In this document: positions 29,896 through 39,587 of the stretch, piece after piece | Layout: every line of letters starts with the position of its first letter | Numbering within the stretch: position 1 is the stretch's first letter | Assembly (NCBI RefSeq): GCF_002102175.1 | Contig: NZ_LQOX01000010.1 | Location: forward strand, 1-64,000 | Reading direction: 5' to 3' | Origin: Mycobacterium gastri | GTDB taxonomy: Bacteria; Actinomycetota; Actinomycetes; Mycobacteriales; Mycobacteriaceae | DNA: 64,000 nt | Program-made: the position numbers and the translations under genes | The notes under the pieces: model-generated | What the model saw: the letters and a program-made list of their open reading frames with translations, nothing else | Told to the model about the DNA's origin: nothing | Databases searched by the model: none

Positions 29896-30042
29896 TGTCG
29901 TCCTGTTCTCCTGGATTAGTGATCATTGCCCGAACGCACGCGAAGCCTCGGTATGACTCGTGCAACCGCCCCACGAACCCCCGAGGCGTGACTGCCTATG
30001 ACGCGAGCGTGTGCACCCATAGCCCGTCTGTGGCACCAGAGT

Positions 30043-30924
30043 CTACTTGGCGAGTGTGAACTGGTTGCAGTCGATGTAGCCCATCCGGAATGCCTTGGCG
30101 CAGCCGGTCAGGTACTTCATGTAGCGCTCGTAGACCTCCTCGGACTGGATGGCGATCGCCTCGTCCTTGCGCGCCTGAAGCGCCTCTGCCCAAAAATCCA
30201 GAGTCTTGGCGAAGTCCAGCTGCAGCGACTGGCGGCGGGTCACCGTGAAACCGACCTTGTGCGCGTGCTCCTCGACGGTCTCGATCATCGGCAGCCGGCC
30301 GCCCGGGAAAATGTCGGTCACGATGAACCTGATGAACTTGGCCATCTCCATGGTCAACGGTATGCCGCGTTCCATGACCTGCTTGACATGCAATCCGGTG
30401 ATCGAGTGCAACAGCATCACGCCGTCGGCGGGCAGGGCCTGGTAGGCGAACTTGAAGAAGTCGTCATAGCGGTGGAAGCCGAAGTGCTCCAACGCTTCGA
30501 TGACGACGATGCGGTCCACCGGTTCGGTGAACTCGGACCAGTCGCGCAGCAGCACCCGACGCGAGCGGCTGCTGTCGACCTCGTCGAGCACCTGCTGGCA
30601 GTAGGCATGCTGGTTTTTGGAAAGCGTCAGCCCTACGACGTTGACGTCGTACTTCTCGACCGCGCGCTTGAGCACCGAGCCCCAGCCGCAACCGATGTCG
30701 AGCAGCGTCATCCCAGGCTGCAGTCCCAGCTTGCCCAGCGTCAGGTCTATCTTGGCGAGCTGCGCTTCATGCAGGGTCATGTCGTCGCGTTCGAAGTACG
30801 CGCAGCTGTAGGTGCGGGTGGGATCGACGAACAGGGCGAAAAACTCATTGGACAAGTCGTAATGAGCTTGGACGTCGTCCAAGTTGGACCGGGTGCTCAC
30901 CGCACTTGTTGTCTTACCAGCCAT
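30043..30924 (-). CDS. mmaA3: Methoxymycolic acid synthase MmaA3
   Basis: A 293-residue paralogue with [33 protein letters not shown] and IEALEHFGFHRYDDFF. MmaA3 O-methylates the hydroxymycolate made by MmaA4. The sequence appears intact, with no in-frame stop, so methoxymycolates are expected; some vaccine strains of M. bovis BCG carry an inactivating substitution in this gene. GGAGG lies 4 nt before the ATG. Between mmaA4 and mmaA2 on the minus strand. Confidence 0.92.
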   Translation of the reverse strand: MAGKTTSAVSTRSNLDDVQAHYDLSNEFFALFVDPTRTYSCAYFERDDMTLHEAQLAKIDLTLGKLGLQPGMTLLDIGCGWGSVLKRAVEKYDVNVVGLTLSKNQHAYCQQVLDEVDSSRSRRVLLRDWSEFTEPVDRIVVIEALEHFGFHRYDDFFKFAYQALPADGVMLLHSITGLHVKQVMERGIPLTMEMAKFIRFIVTDIFPGGRLPMIETVEEHAHKVGFTVTRRQSLQLDFAKTLDFWAEALQARKDEAIAIQSEEVYERYMKYLTGCAKAFRMGYIDCNQFTLAK

Positions 30925-31061
30925 ATGTCCTCCAAGAACAGACGAACACCCTCACGCGGTGATCATCCACGGCACCCTACACCGGGTAGGGCGCATCCAT
31001 CGCATTGAAAGTCGCTGCGAGGCGGGTTTTTCCCGACTGGGATCTGCGATGGTCGCAGTCA

Positions 31062-31949
31062 CTACTTCTCCAGGGTGAACTGGTTGACGTCGATGTAGCC
31101 GATGCGGAACGCATTGGCGCAGCCGGTCAGGTACTTCATGTAGCGCTCGTAGACCTCTTCGGACTGGATCGCGATGGCCTCGTCCTGGTGCGCCTCCAAC
31201 GCCTTGGCCCACAGGTCCAGGGTCCGCGCGTAGTGGGGCTGCAGCGACTGGCGCCGAGTCAGGGTGAAGCCGGCCTGGCCCGCGTGCTCCTCGACTTTCT
31301 CGATCGACGGCAACCGGCCACCGGGGAAGATCTCGGTGACGATGAACTTGATGAAGCGCGCCATTTCGAAGGTCATCGGCATGCCGCGCTCGACGATCTG
31401 CGGTCCGGTCAGCCCGGTGATGGTGTGCAGCAGCATCACGCCGTCGGCGGGCAGGACCCGGTGCGCCATGGCGAAGAAGTCGTCGTAGCGGTCGTGGCCG
31501 AAGTGTTCGAAGGCGCCGATGGACACGATCCGGTCGACGGGCTCGTCGAACTGTTCCCAGCCCTTCAGCAACACCGCCCTGCTGCGCGGGTCCCCCGCAA
31601 GCGGGCGGTGCCCCCAGTCGAGCTCGTCGAAAGTCTTCTGGACGTGGGCGGCCTGGTTCTTCGACAAGGTCAGGCCGATGACGTTGACGTCGTACTTTTC
31701 GATGGCCCGGCGCTTGGTGGCGCCCCAGCCGCAGCCCACGTCGAGCAGCGTCATGCCGGGCTGCAGGCCCAGCTTGCCCAGCGCCAGGTCGATCTTGGCA
31801 ATCTGGGCCTCTTCCAGCGTCATATCGTCGCGCTCGAAGTAGGCGCAGCTGTAAGTCTGGGTCGGGTCCAGGAATAGCCGGAAGAAGTCGTCGGACAAGT
31901 CGTAGTGCGCCTGCACGTCGTCGAAATGCGGCGTCAGTTGTTCAGCCAT
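31062..31949 (-). CDS. mmaA2: Mycolic acid cyclopropane synthase MmaA2, with an in-frame insertion
   Basis: A 295-residue methyltransferase ([49 protein letters not shown]). MmaA2 is implicated in distal cyclopropanation of alpha mycolates and cis cyclopropanation of methoxymycolates. The family length recalled is 287; the 8 extra residues match a repeat-like insertion, WGHRPLAGD, after KTFDELD, placed in the loop between the SAM-binding helix and the next strand. ATG at 31949 gives MAEQLTPHFDDVQ, aligned with other family starts; an upstream ATG is rejected. Confidence 0.9.
   Translation of the reverse strand: MAEQLTPHFDDVQAHYDLSDDFFRLFLDPTQTYSCAYFERDDMTLEEAQIAKIDLALGKLGLQPGMTLLDVGCGWGATKRRAIEKYDVNVIGLTLSKNQAAHVQKTFDELDWGHRPLAGDPRSRAVLLKGWEQFDEPVDRIVSIGAFEHFGHDRYDDFFAMAHRVLPADGVMLLHTITGLTGPQIVERGMPMTFEMARFIKFIVTEIFPGGRLPSIEKVEEHAGQAGFTLTRRQSLQPHYARTLDLWAKALEAHQDEAIAIQSEEVYERYMKYLTGCANAFRIGYIDVNQFTLEK
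31590..31617. repeat. Palindromic repeat-like insert inside mmaA2
   Basis: Forward GTCCCCCGCAAGCGGGCGGT followed by GCCCCCAG. It contains the hairpin CCCGC-AA-GCGGG. The motif resembles short GC-rich interspersed repeats seen around mycobacterial genes, and it coincides exactly with the 8-residue expansion of MmaA2, keeping the frame. A single copy in this window. Confidence 0.55.
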
Positions 31950-32107
31950 GACCTTATGAATGCCTTTCCGGGCCAGGATCGGCCCTACGGTGCTCACATA
32001 AGATGCACCGAAAAACGCTCCCCCAAAGTGCTCGGGGAATGTTATCCGATTTGGCGCCGCAGCACTAAATCACAACCGAGTCTGCCCAGGCCAGGGCCGG
32101 TGTGGGG

Positions 32108-32992
<885 letters not shown>

Positions 32993-33012
32993 CTACAATC
33001 CTCGTTCAAGAC

Positions 33013-33918
33013 TCAGCCGGCCCTGGCGAAGTTGCTCATCAGCACGCTGATCACCCCGTCCCATAACGGCTCGGGCAGATCGTGGCCCATCCTGTCGAAC
33101 AACACCAGTCGAGCGTCATCGATCGCGCGGGCGACCGCGCGGCCATTGGAAGGCCGCACCATTATGTCCTTTCGGCCGTGGATCACCACGGTCGGCGCCG
33201 CAATGCGACGGTTGTAGTGGAGCAGGCTGCCACTGCCTAGGACCGCGCTGAACTGTCGGCGCACCCCCAACGGGTCGAAGCTGCGATCGTAATTCTCGGC
33301 CGCGTCGGCCCGGACGCGTTCCTCGGGCAGGCGATAGCCCGGACTGCCCGTGAGCCGGGTAACCCGCACGACGTTGTCGATTACCACGTCGCGCGGCGAG
33401 CCCGGCGGTGGGCCGTTGAGCATGGCCCGCAAGGCGCGTAGGGCCGGCGGCCGCAGGCATGCTCGGTTGTTGCTGGAGAAGATGATCGCCAGAGCCTTTG
33501 TCCGCTCCGGGAACCGTGCCGCGAAGACCTGGGCGATCATGCCGCCCATCGACGCGCCGACGATGTGGGCGTGCTCGATATCCAGATGGTCCAGCAGGGC
33601 GGCCGCGTCGTCGGTCATGTCCTCCAGCGTGTATGCGGCCCGGCTGGGCAGGCCGAACCAGAAGCGCAGCAGCCGCGCGGCCATCGACTGGCCGGGGTCG
33701 GCGTGCTCGGTCCGGCTGGACAGGCCGACGTCGCGGTTGTCGTAACGGATGACTCGCAGACCCTGGGCGACGAGCTTCTCGCAGAAGGCGGTCCGCCACA
33801 GCAGCAGTTGGGCACCCAGACCCATGATCAGCAGCACGGGTGGGTCGTCGGGGTCACCCATGTCCTCGTAGAACAGTTTCACCTGCCCCGCGACCGCGGT
33901 GCCGCTGCGGACCTCCAC
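33013..33918 (-). CDS. lipG: Alpha/beta hydrolase LipG
   Basis: A 301-residue alpha/beta hydrolase. The nucleophile elbow is VGASMGGMIAQ, the oxyanion region LLIMGLGAQLLLW, the acid likely Asp in HGRKDIMV and the catalytic His in RMGHDLPEP. LipG homologues show esterase/phospholipase activity. GTG at 33918 gives VEVRSGTA as N terminus and has GGAGG 4 nt upstream; this start codon lies inside the tandem repeat that ends the previous gene. Confidence 0.88.
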   Translation of the reverse strand: MEVRSGTAVAGQVKLFYEDMGDPDDPPVLLIMGLGAQLLLWRTAFCEKLVAQGLRVIRYDNRDVGLSSRTEHADPGQSMAARLLRFWFGLPSRAAYTLEDMTDDAAALLDHLDIEHAHIVGASMGGMIAQVFAARFPERTKALAIIFSSNNRACLRPPALRALRAMLNGPPPGSPRDVVIDNVVRVTRLTGSPGYRLPEERVRADAAENYDRSFDPLGVRRQFSAVLGSGSLLHYNRRIAAPTVVIHGRKDIMVRPSNGRAVARAIDDARLVLFDRMGHDLPEPLWDGVISVLMSNFARAG

Positions 33919-33963
33919 CAGACCTCCACTAGACCTCACTGGACCTCTACTGGACCTCTACAC
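33910..33963. repeat. Tandem 10-11 bp repeat spanning the ABC1-kinase stop and lipG start
   Basis: Five imperfect units of GACCTC(C/T)AC(C/T)(A/G) lie head to tail at 33910-33920, 33921-33931, 33932-33941, 33942-33952 and 33953-33963. On the coding (minus) strand every unit contains GAGGTC, a Shine-Dalgarno-like core, most followed by a GTG or TAG triplet. The ABC1 gene stops inside the fourth unit and lipG starts in the first. Confidence 0.7.
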
Positions 33964-35296
33964 CAGACTGATGCTCGCGGCTGACCTCGACCATGAAGTT
34001 GGCGAAGTACCCGGTGAGCTGCGGGTCGGACATCATCTGCCACTTCGGCGCCAGCAGCTTCATGTACCGCTCGACGTACAAGAACTGCTTGCCGATCAGC
34101 ACCAGCTCGCGGGGCAGCTTGACGTCGTAGGCGTCGGCCAGCGCCGACAGCTGCCGGCCGATGTCGGCATACGACATCTCGCCCAGCGATTGCATGGTAA
34201 GCGGGGTGGCGAACTTCTCCAGGTCTTTGGCGGCCTGGGCCTCGGGCTTGACGGTCCCGACGGCGCCCATCAACACGACGATCTTGCCGGCGGCGGCATG
34301 GTCCTTCTTGACCAGCAGGGCATAGACCAGCTCGCGCAGCAGCCACCGGGTACGGGGATCGATGCGGCCCATGATCCCGAAGTCGAAGAACACGATGCGG
34401 CCCGCCTCGTCGACGTACAGGTTGCCCGCGTGCAGGTCACCGTGGAACAGGCCGTGCCGCAGCCCGCCCTCGAACACGCTGAACAGCAGCGCCTTGACGA
34501 GTTCGGTGCCGTCGAACCCGGCCTTGCGGATGGCGGCGACGTTGTCGATGCGGATGCCCTGCACCTTCTCCATCGTCAGCACCCGCTCGCTGGTGAAGTC
34601 CCAATGCACGTGCGGCACCCGGATGTTGCGGCCCAGCAGGGAAGCGTGCAGATGCGATACCCACGCCTCCATCGATTGCGCTTCCAGCCGGAAGTCCAAC
34701 TCCTCGGCCAGGTTGTCGGAGAAGTCGGCGACCACGTCTTGGGCCGAGAGCCGGCGGCCTAGCTTGGCCAGTTCGACGGCCTGCGCGAAACGCTTCAAGA
34801 TCTGCAGGTCGGCGGCGACCCGACGGCGAATGCCCGGCCGCTGGATCTTCACCACGACATCCTCGCCGGTCTTCAGGGTCGCGTAGTGCACCTGGGCGAT
34901 CGACGCGGAGGCGAACGGCTCTTCTTCGAACATGGCGAACAGCTTGGCCGGCTCGTCGCCGAGCTCCTCGACGAAAAGCCGGTGCACCTCGTCGGGGTCG
35001 GCCGGCGGCACCTGGTCCAGCAGGGTGCGGAATTCACGCGACAACGACTCGCCGAACGCCCCTGGGCTGGAGGCGATGATTTGCCCGAACTTCACATACG
35101 TGGGGCCCAGATCGGCAAAGGTCTGCGGGATTTCCTTGATGATCTTCTGCTGCCACGGACCCTTAGCCGGCAGCCTGGTGAGCACCCGAGCAGCGGTGCG
35201 GGTCACCTGCCAACCGGTGGTGGCAACCCGGGCCGCTTCGACCGGCAACGGCACCCGGTCAAGCTTGGCCACGTCGCGGTGTTTAGTGGAACTCAT
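33947..35296 (-). CDS. ABC1/UbiB-family atypical kinase-like protein (Rv0647c-like)
   Basis: A 449-residue member of the ABC1/ADCK/UbiB family. Family features: KxGQ-type YVKFGQIIASSPGAF, the phosphate-binding EPFASASIAQVHYA, VVVKIQRPG with the ATP lysine, catalytic HGDLHAGNLYVD and metal-binding FFDFGIMG. Relatives are ATPases linked to isoprenoid quinone or lipid homeostasis; the mycobacterial role is unclear. ATG at 35296 is chosen; the M. tuberculosis protein is annotated longer (about 488), so an upstream start is possible. No transmembrane helix is evident. Divergent from the mannosidase gene. Confidence 0.88.
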   Translation of the reverse strand: MSSTKHRDVAKLDRVPLPVEAARVATTGWQVTRTAARVLTRLPAKGPWQQKIIKEIPQTFADLGPTYVKFGQIIASSPGAFGESLSREFRTLLDQVPPADPDEVHRLFVEELGDEPAKLFAMFEEEPFASASIAQVHYATLKTGEDVVVKIQRPGIRRRVAADLQILKRFAQAVELAKLGRRLSAQDVVADFSDNLAEELDFRLEAQSMEAWVSHLHASLLGRNIRVPHVHWDFTSERVLTMEKVQGIRIDNVAAIRKAGFDGTELVKALLFSVFEGGLRHGLFHGDLHAGNLYVDEAGRIVFFDFGIMGRIDPRTRWLLRELVYALLVKKDHAAAGKIVVLMGAVGTVKPEAQAAKDLEKFATPLTMQSLGEMSYADIGRQLSALADAYDVKLPRELVLIGKQFLYVERYMKLLAPKWQMMSDPQLTGYFANFMVEVSREHQSGVEVQ

Positions 35297-35411
35297 CTGT
35301 GCAGTGTGCCAAATCGCGCAGGTCGGTACCGAATCGCGCAGCTTTTCGCGGACGCGGCGGCACGCGGGGCAACTGCTTTGTCGCACCGGTGGGTCGCCGT
35401 AAGGTGCGGGG

Positions 35412-38400
35412 ATGCGGGTGGTTTCGGCGGAATCGACCGAGCTTTTCGTCGGCTCGCCCGACACCCCGCTACAGCTGGCCCGCGTCGTCGTCGGCGACTG
35501 CACCGAAACCACGCCGATCCGCATCGACGGCGACGGTCTGCGCGGGCAGGCGGTCGCCGTCAGCGGCGACACCGTGGTCGAGGTTCCGGTCACCGTCGAG
35601 CATCCCATTCCGGGCCGGCAGCGGGCCGCGCGAGCGCATGCCGACGGCTCGGGCGTGGCGTTCGAGTTCACGGTGGCCGACCCGGGCTGGACCATGTACA
35701 TGGTCAGCCACTTCCACTATGACCCGGTGTGGTGGAACACCCAGGCCGGCTACACCAGCCAGTGGCGCGAAGACCCGCCGGGGAGAGCCCGGCAGGCCAA
35801 CGGCTTCGAGCTGGTGCGCGCCCATTTGGAGATGGCGCGCCGCGATCCCGACTACAAGTTCGTGCTCGCCGAAGTTGACTACCTCAAGCCGTACTGGGAC
35901 ACCCACCCGCAGGACCGTGCCGACCTGCGCCGGTTTCTGGCCGAGGCCCGTGTCGAGGTGATGGGCGGCACCTACAACGAGCCCAACACCAACCTCACCG
36001 GTCCCGAGACCACGATTCGGAACCTGGTGCACGGCAGCGGATTTCAACGTCACGTGCTGGGCGCCGATCCGGCCACCGCGTGGCAGCTCGACGTGTTCGG
36101 CCACGACCCGCAATTCCCCGGCATGGCCGCCGACGCGGGGCTGACCTCGAGTTCGTGGGCTCGCGGGCCACACCACCAATGGGGCCCGGCCCAAGGCGGC
36201 CCGGTTGACCGGATGCAGTTTTCCAGCGAATTCGAGTGGATTTCGCCGTCGGGCCGCGGATTGCTCACCCACTACATGCCGGCACACTATTCGGCGGGCT
36301 GGTGGATGGACTCCTCGGCCTCGCTGGCCGAGGCCGAGGAGGCCGCCTATGCGCTTTTCGACCAGCTCAAAAGGGTTGCGCTGACCCGCAATGTGTTGCT
36401 GCCGGTCGGAACCGATTACACCCCGCCGAACAAGTGGGTGACCGAGATCCACCGCGACTGGGCCGCGCGCTACACCTGGCCGCGGTTCGTGTGCGGGCTG
36501 CCGCAAGAGTTCTTCGCGGCGGTGCGCGCCGAACTCGCCGAGCGCGGTGCCGTGCCGTCGCCGCAGACCCGCGATATGAACCCGATCTACACCGGCAAGG
36601 ACGTGTCGTACATCGACACCAAGCAAGCCAATCGGGCCGCCGAGAACACGGTCCTGAACGCCGAACGATTCGCCGTGTTCGCCGCAGCGTTGACCGGCGC
36701 CCGGTATCCGCAGGCAGCGTTGGCCAAAGCCTGGGTGCAGCTGGCCTACGGCGCGCACCACGACGCGATCACCGGATCGGCATCCGACCAGGTTTACCTC
36801 GATCTGCTGACCGGCTGGCGTGACGCGTGGCAACTGGGCCGCACCGCCCGCGACAACGCACTGGCATCGATTTCCGGCCTGGTCGATGCCTCCGGCCACT
36901 CGGTGGTCGTGTGGAACCCGCTGACCCACCGGCGCACCGACATCGTCACGGTGCGGCTCGAGGCGCCGCTGGTCGCCTGGGTGCGGGTCCGTGACTCCGA
37001 CGGCTCCGAGGTCCCCGCACTCGTCGAGCACGACGGGCGGACGGTCACCTGGCTGGCGCGGGATGTCCCGTCGCTGGGCTGGCGGTGCTACCGGCTGGAC
37101 GCGGCCGAGGGCCCGGCCGGCTGGCAACCGGCACCCGGTGCAGCGATCGCCAACGAGCATTACCGCTTGACCGTCGACCCCGCGCGCGGCGGAGCGGTGG
37201 CCTCGCTGGTGCAGGACGGTCGTCAGCTCATCGCCGACGGCCGGGTGGGCAACGAGCTTGCCGTCTACGAGGAATACCCGGCACACCCGACGCAGGGTGA
37301 GGGCCCGTGGCACCTGCTGCCCAAGGGGCCGGTGGTCTGTTCGTCGGAATCGCCGGCGCAGGTGCGGGCCTACCGCTGCGCGCTGGGCCAGCGGCTGGTG
37401 GTGCGCGGCCGGATCGGCACGGTCTTGCGCTACACCCAAACCCTGACCCTGTGGAACGGCGTGGCCCGCGTCGACTGCCGCACCAGGATCGACGAGTTCA
37501 GCGGCGAAGACCGCCTGCTGCGGCTGCGCTGGCCGTGCCCGGTGCCGGGTGCCATGCCGGTCAGCGAGGTGGGGGATGCCGTCGTCGGGCGTGGTTTCGC
37601 GCTGCTGCACAGCGCCGGTGAATCGGGGCCCCGTTCGGTCGACACTGCCCAGCACCTGTGGACGCTGGATAACCCGGCCTACGGCTGGTTCGGTTTGTCG
37701 TCGGCGGCGCGGGTCCGAGTCGGCAGCCACGCCGTCCGGGCGGTTTCGGTTGCCGAGGTGGTGTCGCCCGGCGAGACGGTGGCCGGCCCGATGGCTCGCG
37801 AGCTGATGGTCGCGCTGGTTCGCGCCGGCGTCACCGCGACCTGCAGCGGCGCCGACAAACCGCGTTACGGCAACCTCGACGTGGACTCCAACCTGCCGGA
37901 TGCCCGGATCGCGCTGGGCGGGCCCGACCGCAACGTGTTCACCAAGGCGGTGTTGGTCGAAGCCGACCCGGTGTACACCGCCGAACTCCAACGGCAGCTG
38001 GCCGAGACGGGCCGGGCCAGGGTGTGGGTGCCGGCGGCGGCGCCGTTGCCGGCGGTCTGGGTGCCCGGCGCCGACCTGCGCGCCCCGGGCGCACTGCCCG
38101 TGCTGGTGATCGACGGCCGAGACGACAACAACCTGGCCGCGGCGATCACCTCGGTGATCGCCGACCTCGGCGACGCCGAGATCGAAGTCAGCCAGCAGGC
38201 ACCGCCGTCGATGCAGCCCTTCGAGGCCCGCACAGTGGCGCTGCTCAACCGTGGGGTGCCCAGCTTCGCCGTCGACACCGAGGGCACCTTGCATACCGCG
38301 CTGATGCGCTCCTGCACCGGCTGGCCGTCCGGTGTCTGGATCGACGAACCGCGGCGCACCGCGCCCGACGGCTCCAACTTCCAACTCCAGCACTGGACCC

Positions 38401-39587
38401 ACGATTTCGACTACGCCCTGGTCTGCGCTGACGGCGACTGGCGACGGGCCGGGCTCCCCGCGAGCAGTGCGCAGTTCTCCCATCCCCTCATCGCGGTGAC
38501 CCCGCGAAAATCGGCGGCAAGGCTGCCGTCGGTTGGCTCGCTGCTGCGGGTCGACCCCGCCGATGCGGTGCATCTGGGCGCGCTCAAGGCGGCGGGCAAC
38601 CCGTTGACGGCCGGCAGCGCCCGGCCCGTGGATCCCGCGGTGGTGGCGCTGCGGCTGGTGGAGACCACCGGGGCCGCCACCCGCGTGCGGATCGGCTCCG
38701 ACGTCGGCAAGGTAGGCGGCTTCCAGTTGGCCGACCTGCTGGAATCCCCACAGCAACGCAAGAGATCAATCGACCTGCACGGCTACCAAGTCGCGACCGT
38801 GGTGGCCCGGCTCGACATCAGCGGGACGGCAGGCGACGCCGAGCTGGCGCCGCAAGCCGAAACGGCCCAGCCGCTGTACGCCCGTTATTGGCTGCACAAC
38901 CGCGGCCCCGCTCCGCTGGGCGGGCTGCCGGCCGTCGCCTACCTACATCCGCGGTTGGTCAACGCCGAGGCGGGAGATCAGGTGGTGTTGCGCCTCACCG
39001 CCGCCAGCGACTGCGGCGACTCCGCGCTGGGCGGCACGGTGGACGTGGTGCACCCCGGCGACTGGTCGGTGGCGCCGGCCCGGCTGCCGTTCACCTTGGG
39101 TGCCGGCGAATACCTGGAAGCCGATGTCGTGGTGGCGATCCCTACCGGCACGCCGCCGGGGCTGTATCCGGTCCGGGCCCAGCTGACCGTCACCGACCGC
39201 GAGGCGCCGGCCGCGTGGCGGCAGGTGGTCGAGGACGTGTGCATCCTCGCGATCGGGACATCTCAGCAGGAGCTGGCCTACCTGCTCGACGGGCCCGCCG
39301 ACATCGACGTGGCCGCCGGCGACTCGGCTCGCCTGACCGTCACCCTCGGCAGCCGTGCTGCAGCCGACGTGGTTCTCGAGGCCCACCTGATCAGCCCGTG
39401 GGGCACCTGGGAGTGGCTCGGTCCGGCCGTCCGAGCGGCTGTCTTGCCCGCGGGCGGTACGGCCGAGCTCGCATTCGACGTGACCCCGCCGCCGTGGCTG
39501 GAACCCGGCCAGTGGTGGGCGCTGGTGCGGGTGGGCTGCGCCGGTGGGCTGGTCTACTCACCGGCGGTGAAGGTGACGGTGACATGA
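35412..39587 (+). CDS. Glycoside hydrolase family 38 alpha-mannosidase (Rv0648-like)
   Basis: A 1391-residue protein. The GH38 catalytic domain carries the zinc-binding HFHYDPVWWNTQ near residue 98, the nucleophile region WQLDVFGHDPQFPGMA near 225, and AYGAHHDAITGSASDQ near 445. About 750 residues of beta-rich C-terminal domains follow (galactose-mutarotase-like and Ig-like, for example PPGLYPVRAQLTVTD). No signal peptide is seen, so it may act in the cytosol on mannosylated glycans. It is longer than the 1215 recalled for Rv0648. The stop overlaps the next gene in ATGA, indicating an operon with the small protein and a ROK kinase. Confidence 0.88.
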   Translation: MRVVSAESTELFVGSPDTPLQLARVVVGDCTETTPIRIDGDGLRGQAVAVSGDTVVEVPVTVEHPIPGRQRAARAHADGSGVAFEFTVADPGWTMYMVSHFHYDPVWWNTQAGYTSQWREDPPGRARQANGFELVRAHLEMARRDPDYKFVLAEVDYLKPYWDTHPQDRADLRRFLAEARVEVMGGTYNEPNTNLTGPETTIRNLVHGSGFQRHVLGADPATAWQLDVFGHDPQFPGMAADAGLTSSSWARGPHHQWGPAQGGPVDRMQFSSEFEWISPSGRGLLTHYMPAHYSAGWWMDSSASLAEAEEAAYALFDQLKRVALTRNVLLPVGTDYTPPNKWVTEIHRDWAARYTWPRFVCGLPQEFFAAVRAELAERGAVPSPQTRDMNPIYTGKDVSYIDTKQANRAAENTVLNAERFAVFAAALTGARYPQAALAKAWVQLAYGAHHDAITGSASDQVYLDLLTGWRDAWQLGRTARDNALASISGLVDASGHSVVVWNPLTHRRTDIVTVRLEAPLVAWVRVRDSDGSEVPALVEHDGRTVTWLARDVPSLGWRCYRLDAAEGPAGWQPAPGAAIANEHYRLTVDPARGGAVASLVQDGRQLIADGRVGNELAVYEEYPAHPTQGEGPWHLLPKGPVVCSSESPAQVRAYRCALGQRLVVRGRIGTVLRYTQTLTLWNGVARVDCRTRIDEFSGEDRLLRLRWPCPVPGAMPVSEVGDAVVGRGFALLHSAGESGPRSVDTAQHLWTLDNPAYGWFGLSSAARVRVGSHAVRAVSVAEVVSPGETVAGPMARELMVALVRAGVTATCSGADKPRYGNLDVDSNLPDARIALGGPDRNVFTKAVLVEADPVYTAELQRQLAETGRARVWVPAAAPLPAVWVPGADLRAPGALPVLVIDGRDDNNLAAAITSVIADLGDAEIEVSQQAPPSMQPFEARTVALLNRGVPSFAVDTEGTLHTALMRSCTGWPSGVWIDEPRRTAPDGSNFQLQHWTHDFDYALVCADGDWRRAGLPASSAQFSHPLIAVTPRKSAARLPSVGSLLRVDPADAVHLGALKAAGNPLTAGSARPVDPAVVALRLVETTGAATRVRIGSDVGKVGGFQLADLLESPQQRKRSIDLHGYQVATVVARLDISGTAGDAELAPQAETAQPLYARYWLHNRGPAPLGGLPAVAYLHPRLVNAEAGDQVVLRLTAASDCGDSALGGTVDVVHPGDWSVAPARLPFTLGAGEYLEADVVVAIPTGTPPGLYPVRAQLTVTDREAPAAWRQVVEDVCILAIGTSQQELAYLLDGPADIDVAAGDSARLTVTLGSRAAADVVLEAHLISPWGTWEWLGPAVRAAVLPAGGTAELAFDVTPPPWLEPGQWWALVRVGCAGGLVYSPAVKVTVT

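Noticed and set aside
35469-38756. Very long open frame antisense to the mannosidase gene
   Set aside because: High-GC codon usage leaves antisense frames open. The product is a mixture of His, Arg, Gly and Val without domains, and the sense strand has clear GH38 motifs.
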